Source: Sulfitobacter sp. SK012
Lineage (GTDB): Bacteria; Pseudomonadota; Alphaproteobacteria; Rhodobacterales; Rhodobacteraceae
Direction: 5' to 3'
NCBI RefSeq assembly: GCF_003352085.1
Contig: NZ_CP025805.1
Coordinates: forward strand, 124,001 to 188,000
Length of the DNA stretch: 64,000 nt
Notes under the pieces: model-generated
The model's input: the letters and a program-made list of their open reading frames with translations, nothing else
The model's database searches: none
What the model was told of the DNA's origin: nothing
In this document: positions 29,482 through 37,836 of the stretch, piece by piece
Layout: every line of letters starts with the position of its first letter
How positions within the stretch are numbered: the stretch's first letter is position 1
Position numbers and translations under genes: made by a program

Positions 29482-29521
29482 TGGCATTCCCATAGCAATG
29501 ACAAAACTGAATGGAATGCCA
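29482..29521. promoter_or_regulatory. Inverted repeat TGGCATTCC / GGAATGCCA
   Basis: Two perfect 9-bp arms (29482-29490 and 29513-29521) are separated by 22 bp upstream of the SpoIIAA-like gene and downstream of the beta-CASP gene. There is no T-run, so it is more likely a paired operator or hairpin than a classic terminator. Confidence 0.35.
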
Positions 29522-29602
29522 CTTCACTATGTAAGCCCACAGCGCCATCTGCCTGCCTGAAGTGAAGACACTCCAACAAAGCCCGTTTTTCGACACAGAA
29601 TG

Positions 29603-31000
29603 TCACTCCAGATCAACCGCGGAATGCAACGTCGGGCATTCAACGGCCAAGCCCTTTTTCTCCAACTCCTTTTTCATCTCGGACATACCTCTATCATAGT
29701 CCCCATGAACGAGGAAAATCGTTTTGGGCTTGCCTGTATGAGACACCCAGTACAAAAGTTCTCGTTGATCGGCGTGCGCAGAAAACCCATTTATCGTGTG
29801 AATGTCAGCTTTGACTTGAATGTCCTCGCCAGAAATCCGGATATGCTTTGCCCCGTCAACAATCTGCCGTGCAAGCGTTCCCTCAGCAGCAAATCCAACA
29901 AAAACAATACTGCAATCGGGGCGCCAAATATTGTGCCTCAAGTGATGGCGCACGCGCCCGCCTGTGCACATGCCTGACCCCGCCAGAATGACTGCACCAC
30001 CCCTTATGCGATTGATCGCCCTCGAATCGTCCACTTGGCGAGTAAAGCGCAGCCCAGGCGGATGAAAAGGGTGTTGTCCGGCCAACATGACATCGCGGAC
30101 TTCAGGACTGAAGCCATCAGCGTGACGCCGAAAAATCTCGGTTGCCGAAATCGCCATCGGGCTATCCAAAAAGATTGCCAGCGACCCGGGTAAATCTTTG
30201 CTCTTAATCGCATTTTTCAGGGTAAACAGGATTTCCTGGGTGCGTTCCATCGCGAAGGTCGGAATTACTACATTGCCACCTCGCGCAACTGTTTCGGCGA
30301 TCACTTCGGTAAGTTCGGCATTTGAGGTTTCACGATCCTTGTGCATCCTGCCGCCATAGGTCGTTTCCATGACAACATAATCACACTCCGGTGGTAGAGT
30401 TGAATTGGACAAAATCGCATGGCCCGGACTGCCCAAATCACCTGAAAACACAATCCGCTTTGTCTTTTCTTGTTCAATCACTTCCACAACAACTGAAGCG
30501 GATCCTAAGATATGGCCGGCATTGATAAAGCGGACTGTCACAGCATCGTTGAAAGCAACATCTTCATCATAGCTGACGTTTGGCCCGAAGAAATCTAAGG
30601 CGAACAGCACATCGACATGATCGTAAAGCGGTCTTATATCTTTGTGGCCGCCGCGCCGCTTATGACGAGAGGCGCGCAGGGCGTCCTCTTCTTGAATATG
30701 GGCAGAGTCTATCAAGATCAGCTTGGTGAGTTCGCGCGTCGCAGCCGTTGTGATAATCTTTCCGGCAAAACCACGCTTGACCAGCAATGGAATGCGGCCG
30801 CAATGGTCAAGATGCGCATGGGTCAAGAGCAGATAGTCAATTTCTGACGGTTCAAACCCGAAATCGCCCGAGTTCTCTTCATCCGCATGTCTTGCGCCCT
30901 GGAACATTCCGCAATCAATCAAAATTCGCAAACCTCCCGCCTCAAGTAAATGGCAGGAACCAGTTACGTTTTGCGCAGCGCCATGGAATGAAAGTCTCAT
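29603..31000 (-). CDS. Metallo-beta-lactamase/beta-CASP family nuclease (RNA-processing type)
   Basis: This 465-residue protein has the metal-binding motif LLLTHAHLDHCGRIPLLVKR (His61, His63, Asp65, His66). Further elements are NAGHILGSASVVVEV, FSGDLGSPGHAI and, toward the C-terminus, INGFSAHADQRELLYWVSHT and TIFLVHGDYD. This set defines beta-CASP enzymes related to the RNA cleavage factors YSH1/CPSF73 and bacterial homologues that act as exo- or endoribonucleases. No KH domain is present. It is the third gene of the operon amidotransferase - LOG - nuclease on the minus strand, 41 bp after the LOG gene. Under an FNR box it may trim or degrade RNA under oxygen limitation (inference). Confidence 0.92.
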   Translation of the reverse strand: MRLSFHGAAQNVTGSCHLLEAGGLRILIDCGMFQGARHADEENSGDFGFEPSEIDYLLLTHAHLDHCGRIPLLVKRGFAGKIITTAATRELTKLILIDSAHIQEEDALRASRHKRRGGHKDIRPLYDHVDVLFALDFFGPNVSYDEDVAFNDAVTVRFINAGHILGSASVVVEVIEQEKTKRIVFSGDLGSPGHAILSNSTLPPECDYVVMETTYGGRMHKDRETSNAELTEVIAETVARGGNVVIPTFAMERTQEILFTLKNAIKSKDLPGSLAIFLDSPMAISATEIFRRHADGFSPEVRDVMLAGQHPFHPPGLRFTRQVDDSRAINRIRGGAVILAGSGMCTGGRVRHHLRHNIWRPDCSIVFVGFAAEGTLARQIVDGAKHIRISGEDIQVKADIHTINGFSAHADQRELLYWVSHTGKPKTIFLVHGDYDRGMSEMKKELEKKGLAVECPTLHSAVDLE

Positions 31001-31041
31001 AAGGTCGGCTCCTTTGAAGTTTTGTGATGCCCGCTTTACAG

Positions 31042-32019
31042 CTAGAGATTTTCGGGTTTTTCAATGAGTGGCTGGCCCGCCTGCGCGTACCAGTCAGCGA
31101 TAATTTTCAGAATCTGGTCGGAAGTTTCGGCAAAGCAGAATAGGTCGGCGTCTTCCGGATCGATGACCCCTTCTTCAACGAGAAATGGAAAATCTATGGC
31201 ACGTGCCCAAAACTCGTGCCCGACTAGAATAATCGGTAAAGGCTCGATTTTGCGGGTTTGCACCAGCGTGAGTGTCTCAAACACCTCGTCCATTGTGCCA
31301 TAGCCACCCGGAAAAGCCACAAGAGCACGAGCGCGGTTCAGAAAATGCATCTTCCGCAGGGCGAAGTAGTGAAAGCGGAAGCAGAGCCCCGGCGTCAGAT
31401 ACGGATTGGGATACTGTTCGAACGGCAACGTTATATTCAGGCCAATCGACTTTGCCCCGGCATGAAATGCACCACGGTTCGCCGCCTCCATGATACCCGG
31501 ACCACCACCTGTCATCAGGGCGATCCGTCCGCCGTCACGGACTTCTGTCATACGGCCGATAGCGTCGCCGAATTCCTGCGCTATTGTATAGTACAGGCTT
31601 CGCTTCAGAACGCGTTCCGCTATCTTCGATTGCTGTTGCAACGCAGGGTCTTGGGGGTCAGCATCCAAGTGAATACGCCCCTGTTCCGCACGCGCGCGGG
31701 CAGCGGTCGGCTCCGGAAGACGGGTGCTGCCAAATACAACTATCGTATGCTTCACCTCATGATCCACGAGCCCTTGTTCAGCCTTCATGAAATCAAGTTG
31801 AAGACGCGCGCCGCGCATCTCATCGGACCTAAGAAAGGCAACGTCTTCGTCGGCTTGCAGATACGCTTGGCTTTTCAAGATCGCAGCGAGCCGCATGGGG
31901 GCGTCTCTGTCTTCCTTGGCAGACTTTGGCGACTGCCACGGCAAAGGTACATCCCGCGGTTTCGGCGCAGACCCCGGGACCTCACCAGCAGGCAGCATTA
32001 TAGTATCTCGTTTCTTCAC
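31042..32019 (-). CDS. LOG-family protein (putative nucleoside 5'-monophosphate phosphoribohydrolase)
   Basis: This 325-residue protein has the two LOG signatures: GGGPGIMEAANRGA at 171-184 and PGGYGTMDE at 237-245. The family hydrolyses the N-glycosidic bond of nucleoside monophosphates, either cytokinin nucleotides (LOG) or AMP/CMP/IMP-type (PpnN). Compared with the plain 190-residue LOG it has about 90 extra N-terminal residues (KSAKEDRDAPMRLAAILKSQ), which resembles the longer bacterial TIGR00730-type proteins. It starts 11 bp after the amidotransferase gene. Together with a beta-CASP nuclease downstream, a role in nucleotide salvage or RNA breakdown is plausible; cytokinin production cannot be excluded. 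Confidence 0.9.
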   Translation of the reverse strand: MKKRDTIMLPAGEVPGSAPKPRDVPLPWQSPKSAKEDRDAPMRLAAILKSQAYLQADEDVAFLRSDEMRGARLQLDFMKAEQGLVDHEVKHTIVVFGSTRLPEPTAARARAEQGRIHLDADPQDPALQQQSKIAERVLKRSLYYTIAQEFGDAIGRMTEVRDGGRIALMTGGGPGIMEAANRGAFHAGAKSIGLNITLPFEQYPNPYLTPGLCFRFHYFALRKMHFLNRARALVAFPGGYGTMDEVFETLTLVQTRKIEPLPIILVGHEFWARAIDFPFLVEEGVIDPEDADLFCFAETSDQILKIIADWYAQAGQPLIEKPENL

Positions 32020-32030
32020 GACATCTCCCC

Positions 32031-32867
32031 TTACGCAGCTCCCACGTGACCACGCCCCAATGGCTCCATATCGAGCCGGAAATCCTCGGCTATACTATAA
32101 ATCGTATGGTCCGGTATCTCGTACCAATCCTCGCCAACCGTGATGGGCTCAGATGCAATCTCAACTGCTTGGTAGGCAGTGCTGGCTGCGTGGTGCACGT
32201 GCGGCTTGCCGCAGATGGGGCAGGAAAACACGTGGTCGCGCACCAGGTAATGCAGCGACCGATTGTACCGTGAGCCGATCACGTGCTCACCATCCGTCAG
32301 CACAATATTCAGACCGATGCGGGCCTGCGGATCAATTTCATTGGACCACGCGATGATCCGCTCCAGACCTAAGCGAACCGTCTCTCTCAAACCGCGTTCG
32401 GGGTGGCGCAAGAACAGGCTCATCAGATAGCGGAAAACATGTTCGCTATCGGTTGTGCCCATAATCTCGGTGCGGTGCAGCGGGTCCATATGGTCAAGAA
32501 TGACAGGGCGGACACGCTCGAAATTTGGCACTGTGCCGTTATGGGCGAATATCCATTTGCCATGATGGAAAGGGTGTGTGTTTTCGATGCTGGTTCCACC
32601 AACTGTCGCCCGACGCACGTGAGCAACAACGGTGCGTGCATAAATCCGTGCCGCGTTGCGGGCAAAATGCTCCCCGTGGAACGCGGCCCAGGTCTGTTTT
32701 TCAACTAGCGGCACACCATCCGCGTAGTCAGCAACGCCCCATCCGTGACCATGCGCATAGCCCTGCATGTCCCCCTTGCTTTGCTCCATCAGGGCGTTTT
32801 GGGCCTTGACCAAGCCGCATTCAACGCGCGTCGGCTCATTGGCATGCATTGCGTAAAGGCGACACAT
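32031..32867 (-). CDS. Class II glutamine amidotransferase (YafJ/GATase_4 type)
   Basis: The start at 32867 is chosen because it exposes Cys2 (MCRLYAMHANEPTRVECGLV), the N-terminal nucleophile of this class after methionine removal. AGGAGAG lies just upstream. An ATG six codons earlier would bury the Cys. The 278-residue protein contains VAHVRRATVGGTSIENTHPF and the HHGKWIFAHNGTVPNF block, which form the glutaminase pocket. Only the glutaminase domain is present, so ammonia must be passed to a partner enzyme. The divergent ATP-grasp protein at 32995, which shares the FNR box, is the obvious candidate (inference). Confidence 0.9.
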   Translation of the reverse strand: MCRLYAMHANEPTRVECGLVKAQNALMEQSKGDMQGYAHGHGWGVADYADGVPLVEKQTWAAFHGEHFARNAARIYARTVVAHVRRATVGGTSIENTHPFHHGKWIFAHNGTVPNFERVRPVILDHMDPLHRTEIMGTTDSEHVFRYLMSLFLRHPERGLRETVRLGLERIIAWSNEIDPQARIGLNIVLTDGEHVIGSRYNRSLHYLVRDHVFSCPICGKPHVHHAASTAYQAVEIASEPITVGEDWYEIPDHTIYSIAEDFRLDMEPLGRGHVGAA

Positions 32868-32921
32868 CTCATCTCTCCTGTTCAAGGACAGGCATAGAGT
32901 ACCATGCTACTCAAACAGCGC

Positions 32922-32935
32922 CTGACATTGATCAA
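32922..32935. promoter_or_regulatory. FNR/FnrL box CTGACATTGATCAA in a divergent promoter
   Basis: The right half-site is perfect (ATCAA) and the left is CTGAC. It is centred about 60 bp from both the amidotransferase start (minus) and the ATP-grasp start (plus), so one site could serve both units. Confidence 0.6.
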
Positions 32936-32994
32936 TTTTGCCAGCAATCTTCGGTGTAATTTTTGCCGGATAAATCCAATGCTGGAAAATCCGT

Positions 32995-34401
32995 ATGTCT
33001 GATGCCGCCAAACTCATTGAACGCCTTGTTGCAGACGAACCCGCGTTGTTGTCATCACTCGATTTCGGGCCATGGGTGTCTCAGGGCACTGGAACTGGCC
33101 CATCATTGCTGATTGGCGACCAATCAGAGATCAGCCTTATGCGCAATGCACGGTCCTCGCATCTCGACCACCGAATGGCGCATCTGGCAAAGCCCGGTGA
33201 TGTTGTTCTGGTGCGCCAAAGAGACACCAAATTTGAGGCCTATCTGGCTGAGTATCGCGGGTTTTCTGATGTCACCTTTTTGTCTTCTGGCAACGCAGAT
33301 GCAGACCCGGTTTCGAAGCAAGCCTATAATGCACCCGCGTTGCTCGAAAAGCTCATCAAAGTTGCGCAAAACGCCGGCGGCCTGACAGTTAACTCTTATC
33401 TGACTACCGGGAACACATGGCGTTTGGCTCAGGCAATTGGAGAAGCGGCTAAATGCATGATCCGTGTCAGCGGTCCATCCCCGCGCGTCGCACGGCGCGT
33501 AAATGACAAACTTTGGTTCACTCGACTGGCCCGCCAAGTGATCGGCAACGATGCTGTTCCACCAACAATGTCCGCCTATGGGCCCGACGCGGCTGCCGCT
33601 CTCGTCGCGCGTTTCGGAAAATCATCTGAACCAGTAGTCGTAAAGGTTCCCGACAGCGCCGGTTCGGCCGGAAATATCCGGTTCGAAGCCGCTTATCTGA
33701 ACGGCAAGTCCCCTGCCCAGATCAGCTCAGTCTTGCAAGATCAGTTGCACGCGACCGGATGGGCCGACAGTTATCCGATCCTTGTCGGGGTTTGGGACAC
33801 CGATGTGACCTGCACCCCTTCCGTGCAATTATGGATTCCGCACGTGGCCGAAGGGCCGCCAATCTCTCACGGCGTGTTCGAGCAACAGGTATTTGGCGAT
33901 GCTGCCGCATTCGTCGGGGCCGTAAGGTCAGCCTTGCCGGACTCTGTGCAGCGTGACCTTGTCGCCCAATCAGTGAAGATTGCAGCGGTTTTGCAGCATC
34001 TGGGCTATTATGGTCGATGTAGCTTTGATGCCGTCATATGCAATCACCGTGCGGACCCAAACACAATCCATTGGATCGAATGCAATGGCCGGTGGAGTGG
34101 TGTATCGATCCCACTGGCGATCTTGCATGCAATCGCACCGGATCGGGACGCAGTGGGGATTATGGTTACCCAATATCCGCTTTCAGGAAGCAAAGTCACA
34201 GTATCTCAGGCTGTCAAGGCGTTGGACAGGGGATTGTATCATCATGCGACATCTGAAGACGGTGTCATCCTTCTCTCCCCGCCGCCCTCAGCAAATGGGT
34301 CGGTCGCGAACATGCTCGCATTTGGGAACAGCCAATCCGCCGCCACCCGCTCAGGACGCGCGGCCGTCCAACGTCTGAGAGAATTGGCTAAGGTACCTTA
34401 A
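32995..34401 (+). CDS. ATP-grasp superfamily protein, probable carboxylate-amine ligase
   Basis: In this 468-residue protein the N-terminal 170 residues form a pre-ATP-grasp-like Rossmann domain (PSLLIGDQSEISLMRNARSS, then NSYLTTGNTWRLAQAIGE). The grasp core follows: RRVNDKLWFTRLARQVIGND, the lysine-containing strand PVVVKVPDSAGSAGN, and the metal-binding end YYGRCSFDAVI ... IHWIECNGRWSG, where Glu/Asn match the usual Mg2+ ligands. The C-terminal 100 residues are unlike known ligases. Related proteins join amino acids or ammonia to carboxylates. The substrate is unknown. It is divergent from a stand-alone glutaminase with which it may form a two-part amidotransferase. The 3' end overlaps the convergent disulfide-protein gene by 14 bp. 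Confidence 0.75.
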   Translation: MSDAAKLIERLVADEPALLSSLDFGPWVSQGTGTGPSLLIGDQSEISLMRNARSSHLDHRMAHLAKPGDVVLVRQRDTKFEAYLAEYRGFSDVTFLSSGNADADPVSKQAYNAPALLEKLIKVAQNAGGLTVNSYLTTGNTWRLAQAIGEAAKCMIRVSGPSPRVARRVNDKLWFTRLARQVIGNDAVPPTMSAYGPDAAAALVARFGKSSEPVVVKVPDSAGSAGNIRFEAAYLNGKSPAQISSVLQDQLHATGWADSYPILVGVWDTDVTCTPSVQLWIPHVAEGPPISHGVFEQQVFGDAAAFVGAVRSALPDSVQRDLVAQSVKIAAVLQHLGYYGRCSFDAVICNHRADPNTIHWIECNGRWSGVSIPLAILHAIAPDRDAVGIMVTQYPLSGSKVTVSQAVKALDRGLYHHATSEDGVILLSPPPSANGSVANMLAFGNSQSAATRSGRAAVQRLRELAKVP

Positions 34402-34624
34402 GGAGCGCGCCAATTTCTGAAGCACTTAGCACGCGCCCGGTTGAGACGACTTTCTCGTCGATAACGAGACCGGGTGTGGACATGATGCCGTAGCTGGCAA
34501 TGGCGACAAAATCCGTGACTTTTTCGACATCGGCATTGATAGCGCTGGATTGCAGGGCCGCCCTAGCATTTGCCTCCAAGGCCAGGCATTTCTTACATCC
34601 GGATCCCAATATCTTAATGATCAT
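34388..34624 (-). CDS. Small thioredoxin-like redox-active disulfide protein
   Basis: The start at 34624 (MIIKILGSGCKKCLALEANA) has AGGAGA upstream and is the usual family start. The 78-residue protein has a CxxC in GSGCKKC close to the N-terminus and a cis-Pro segment IMSTPGLVIDEKVV, as in the thioredoxin/glutaredoxin fold of redox-active disulfide protein 2. These proteins commonly accompany the permease family encoded just upstream, here 14 bp away, so they probably act together on a metal- or thiol-related substrate. Its tail overlaps the ATP-grasp gene on the other strand. Confidence 0.9.
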   Translation of the reverse strand: MIIKILGSGCKKCLALEANARAALQSSAINADVEKVTDFVAIASYGIMSTPGLVIDEKVVSTGRVLSASEIGALLKVP

Positions 34625-34638
34625 CTCATATCTCCTGT

Positions 34639-35649
34639 TCAAACAAATAGGTGGGCGGTTGCATTAAAAATATAGCCAATGAGAATAATGCCAACGGTGA
34701 CGATCCCAATGAAGACCATCATCAAGGGCAACTTCACAACACGTTTCAGCATAATCATTGAGGGTAACGACAACGCGGTAACTGCCATCATGAACGTCAG
34801 CGCTGTGCCCAACCCAACACCTTTTTGCACCAGAGCCTCAGCAATGGGCAGCGTGCCAAAGATGTCGGCATACATCGGAACGCCAGCAATGGTTGCAACC
34901 AAAACCGACCACCACTTGTCCTGACCCAGAAGAGTTGAAATGAAGGCTTCAGGAATCCAGTTGTGAATGGCCGCGCCTATCCCGACGCCGATCAAAACAT
35001 AAAGCCAAACCCGGTGCACAATTTCGACGACCTGACCTTTCGCATAGGTGAGCCGCTCGCGGCGGCTGATTGCGCCATCATTGTCGTGATCGCTGACCGG
35101 GCTTTGATAAACAAAGGCCTCAACCTGATTTTCTAACCTGAGATACCCAATCAGGGTGCCCCCAAGGACGGCCAGCACCAGTCCGATTGCCACATAGGCC
35201 AAGGCGATGCTCCAGTTGAAAATACTGGCCAGCAAGATCACTGAGGCCAGATCAACCAGCGGGGAGGAGATGAGAAATGAAAACGTCACCGCCAGTGGCA
35301 ATCCCGCACTGGTAAAACCGATAAACAATGGGATGGAGGAGCACGAACAAAACGGTGTTATGGTTCCGAGCAGTGCTGCGAAGATGTTGGCCCCCAGACC
35401 CTGCCGCTGCCCTAGAATACGGCGGGTGCGTTCGGGTGGGAAATAGCTTTGCACATAGGAAATACTAAAGATCAGCACCGAGAGCAGAATGAATATCTTG
35501 ATGACGTCATATATGAAAAAGTGAACGCTGCCACCAATCTGGCTTGCCGGATCTAGGCCAAACCCGTCGCGCACCAACAACGTGACCAAGTCAGCCAGCC
35601 ATTGCATGCGCAGCAGTTGATCGTTTAGCCAAAGAAAGAAATCGCCCAA
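34639..35649 (-). CDS. Permease of the ArsP/DUF318 family
   Basis: In this 336-residue inner-membrane protein with about eight helices, the conserved motif TPFCSCSSIPLFIGFTSAGL contains the Cys-Ser-Cys pair of this family, followed by PLAVTFSFLISSPLVDLAS. The second half repeats the pattern (VPMYADIFGTLPIAEALVQK). Members include ArsP, which exports trivalent organoarsenicals, and many unassigned transporters. The linked CxxC protein and absence of ars genes argue for another thiol-reactive or metal-related cargo. An FNR box lies 79 bp upstream. Confidence 0.9.
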   Translation of the reverse strand: MGDFFLWLNDQLLRMQWLADLVTLLVRDGFGLDPASQIGGSVHFFIYDVIKIFILLSVLIFSISYVQSYFPPERTRRILGQRQGLGANIFAALLGTITPFCSCSSIPLFIGFTSAGLPLAVTFSFLISSPLVDLASVILLASIFNWSIALAYVAIGLVLAVLGGTLIGYLRLENQVEAFVYQSPVSDHDNDGAISRRERLTYAKGQVVEIVHRVWLYVLIGVGIGAAIHNWIPEAFISTLLGQDKWWSVLVATIAGVPMYADIFGTLPIAEALVQKGVGLGTALTFMMAVTALSLPSMIMLKRVVKLPLMMVFIGIVTVGIILIGYIFNATAHLFV

Positions 35650-35727
35650 AGGTTACACTCCAATAGCGGGCACGCTGTCGGCCCCATCGTTTCAGAGTAA
35701 TCCTACTTGGCCAAACATTCCTTCGAA

Positions 35728-35741
35728 TTGATTTTGCTCAA
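35728..35741. promoter_or_regulatory. FNR/FnrL box TTGATTTTGCTCAA
   Basis: The left half-site is perfect; the right half is CTCAA, a variant also present in the boxes at 37768 and 54364. It is centred about 85 bp before the permease start. Confidence 0.65.
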
Positions 35742-35822
35742 TGCAGTCATGAACTCTCTAGGGCCAGCGGCCAAGCTTGTGCAGTTGACCCACTCTCGAG
35801 AAGGCGAATGAGACCGCTGACT

Positions 35823-36230
35823 TCAATACAGCCCGTCTTGCAAGACATGGCTGTAGCCCAACTCTTCCAAGCCGCTGGCAAGTTGATCGGCGACCCTTGG
35901 ATGAGATAACAGATAACGCGACGTCGGACCGTCATGGCGTTCAGCGGCTAAGCTCATCGCCTCCGGCCATTCGGCAGCCGAAAAATCGCCGCGGCCAAGC
36001 CACATAAGAGCGACCAGCTCGTGTTTATGGTCGTCATCCATTGCCTCAATCTCCTCGGTCAACTCCTGCAAGAGCAGATCGCCGGGCGTTTCCTGTAGTG
36101 TGGCGGGACGTTCGTCGTCAGAAGCGTTGCCAGCGATGTCGGGCATCACCTCCCCTTCGCGGCCCATAACCGCCCGCAGCTTTTCAAGCAAGCGACGCAT
36201 GTACTCAGAGTTGATTGTCAGTTCGTCCAC
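35823..36230 (-). CDS. DUF3775 family protein
   Basis: This 135-residue acidic protein contains EEIEAMDDDHKHELVALMWL then GRGDFSAAEWPEAMSLAAER and a C-terminal YLLSHPRVADQLASGLEELG. That LVALMWxGRGDF...YLLxxPxLAxxLxxGLxxLG pattern is DUF3775. Its function is unknown. It is predicted to be soluble and helical. It follows the DUF2267 gene on the same strand after 11 bp, so the two form a unit, probably driven by the box at 36842. Confidence 0.82.
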   Translation of the reverse strand: MDELTINSEYMRRLLEKLRAVMGREGEVMPDIAGNASDDERPATLQETPGDLLLQELTEEIEAMDDDHKHELVALMWLGRGDFSAAEWPEAMSLAAERHDGPTSRYLLSHPRVADQLASGLEELGYSHVLQDGLY

Positions 36231-36241
36231 TGTTTTATTCC

Positions 36242-36679
36242 TTATGGAGCGGGCCAGAAGTCTCGGATTTCCGTTGGAAGATTGGCGCGGATGTCCTCGA
36301 CCTCGCCCCGTGAAATACGGGCATTTAACATTTTCAAGACTGCCTGAATGTCATTAGGTCCACGGTATTCGATCACATCCGCAACCAGCACTTCGATCGC
36401 TGAAATGAAACTCTCTAAATGACGTTCTTTGATTGGCGTCGTCTTGGGCATCCAGCCCTCAAAGTACATGCCCCGGATCAACAACGGCAGTTGCGCAGAA
36501 AACTGCGCAGTTTCGTCCACCCTCAGATGATCGCGAATGACACGCAATGTCGAGCGCATCAGCCGCAGAACATCCCGCGCGCTTGTCCAATCCAAACGGT
36601 CAGCTAATTCGTTGATCCACTCATGGGTCAAGTGAACCGTATGGTCGATGACTTCCAATCCTTGCGCAGACATATTCAA
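36242..36679 (-). CDS. DUF2267 family protein
   Basis: In this 145-residue protein, HTVHLTHEWINELADRLDWT, then ARDVLRLMRSTLRVIRDHL, and QFSAQLPLLIRGMYFEGWMP are the conserved helical blocks of DUF2267. The family is widespread in stress-related clusters but has no assigned activity. A second, broken copy lies at 52.5 kb and shares long identical stretches (LEVIDH, VHLTHEWINEL, LPLLIRG), so the two are paralogues within the same plasmid. A divergent FNR box sits between this gene and the broken hsp20. Confidence 0.88.
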   Translation of the reverse strand: MNMSAQGLEVIDHTVHLTHEWINELADRLDWTSARDVLRLMRSTLRVIRDHLRVDETAQFSAQLPLLIRGMYFEGWMPKTTPIKERHLESFISAIEVLVADVIEYRGPNDIQAVLKMLNARISRGEVEDIRANLPTEIRDFWPAP

Positions 36680-36841
36680 TTTCCTCTCATTCTGCTGAGT
36701 TTAGTCTCTGGATGGGCCCACGATCCATGCTTGATTGCCCAGCAAGGAAGCTTCCGCCAAGGACATGAATAGGGACCTTTGGGTTACGCCATATGCGAGC
36801 TCGTTTGATGCCCAAAACTAAGCTGTTCTCGTGGCCGGGAA

Positions 36842-36855
36842 TTGACCCATATCAA
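36842..36855. promoter_or_regulatory. FNR/FnrL box TTGACCCATATCAA in a divergent promoter
   Basis: It has one change from the consensus (TTGAC). It lies between DUF2267/DUF3775 (minus) and hsp20 (plus), roughly 105-165 bp from either start. Confidence 0.7.
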
Positions 36856-36953
36856 TCCTTGACTGGTGCGTGCGGATATTTTGAACTCTCAAACCTTCTT
36901 CAAAGAAGCAATATGATGGCCTGCCAAACCCTTCCTTTCGAATTCCCCCTCCA

Positions 36954-37379
36954 ATGCCTTTCAAAGCCCAATCTTTCGGTCTCTTCATGACGAGATCGAC
37001 CGAACTTTGGAGCGGTTCAATATCGGCTCAATGGTAAATTCAACGAATAGCGACTTGATGCCGGCCCTCGATGTTTCTGAAACCGACGACACGGTTGCGA
37101 TCACAGCGGAAATCCCCTGCATTAAAGAAAGCGATCTAGACGTCTCAGTCACTGGCGACGTGCTGTTACTGAAAGGTCAAAGAAATCGAAGATACCAAAG
37201 CCGACTATCATCTTGTCGAGCGCCAGTTTGGCAGCTTCCGTCACCAAATCCCGCTTGACTTCACGCCTCCCAAAGATGGGGTTAATGCCTCTTTTGAAGA
37301 TGGCGTCCTGAACCTGACAATCAAAAAGCCCGACGAGGTTGCCGCAAACACTCAAAAAATCGAGATTGAGAAAAGCTAA
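36954..37379 (+). pseudogene. Small heat-shock protein (Hsp20) gene with two frameshifts
   Basis: The parts in order: MPFKAQSFGLF from 36954; then one base missing near 36986 and the frame moves to HDEIDRTLERFNIGSMVNST, ending with LMPALDVSETDDTVAITAEI and a DLDVSVTGDVLLLKG core; then a second shift and small loss near 37175, with the rest reading KEIEDTKADYHLVERQFGSF, RHQIPLDFTPPKDGV and FEDGVLNLTIKKP. Together they give a complete alpha-crystallin domain with the usual GVLxLTIxK C-terminal motif. As read, no full-length protein can be made. It would have been a holdase chaperone. The divergent FNR box indicates it belonged to the same regulon. Confidence 0.85.
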
Positions 37380-37767
37380 TATCAACGACGCGCAGGATAC
37401 CCGCCGACACTACGCCCGCCTTATCGGCCTGCACGTAATGGATGTTCTTTGGTCTACCTATAGATTGCGAGGTACGTGCCCAAGCCGCCAATCTTGCTCT
37501 CAGGAACTTTGGTCGCCCAGTAATCGTTTTACGGCGTGTGAATGGGCGGCTACATTACAGGGCGTTTGAGCAAAACGTGGATCTCATCACCACAAGAACT
37601 GTCGCCCATTCCGAGCGAGTGATTTCACCATCAACGCTGCAATCGTTGATAGGCTTGAGCAATCGGCCGTTCCGATGTTTTTCAGAATGGCAGCTACCGC
37701 AGTATTCAACAATACATCGACCCGCCGAGCTCGTCTCAAGATCCGCCTGCGATCATGTTGTGGCCTA
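37380..37767. other. Gap of about 390 bp without a recognised gene
   Basis: The space lies between the broken hsp20 and the tandem UspA gene. A plus-strand frame (37442 on) reads RAQAANLALRNFGRPVIVLR and another (about 37620) reads INAAIVDRLEQSAVPMFFRM. Both look protein-like but lack a start and a family match. They may be pieces of one decayed gene. Confidence 0.35.
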
Positions 37768-37781
37768 TTGATCCATCTCAA
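37768..37781. promoter_or_regulatory. FNR/FnrL box TTGATCCATCTCAA
   Basis: The left half-site is perfect; the right half is CTCAA, as in two other boxes of the window. It is centred about 62 bp before the UspA start at 37837. Confidence 0.66.
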
Positions 37782-37836
37782 ATCTTACCAAGGTCCGCCG
37801 CCTAAGCTTCATCTACATTGTTGAAAGGACAAAACG

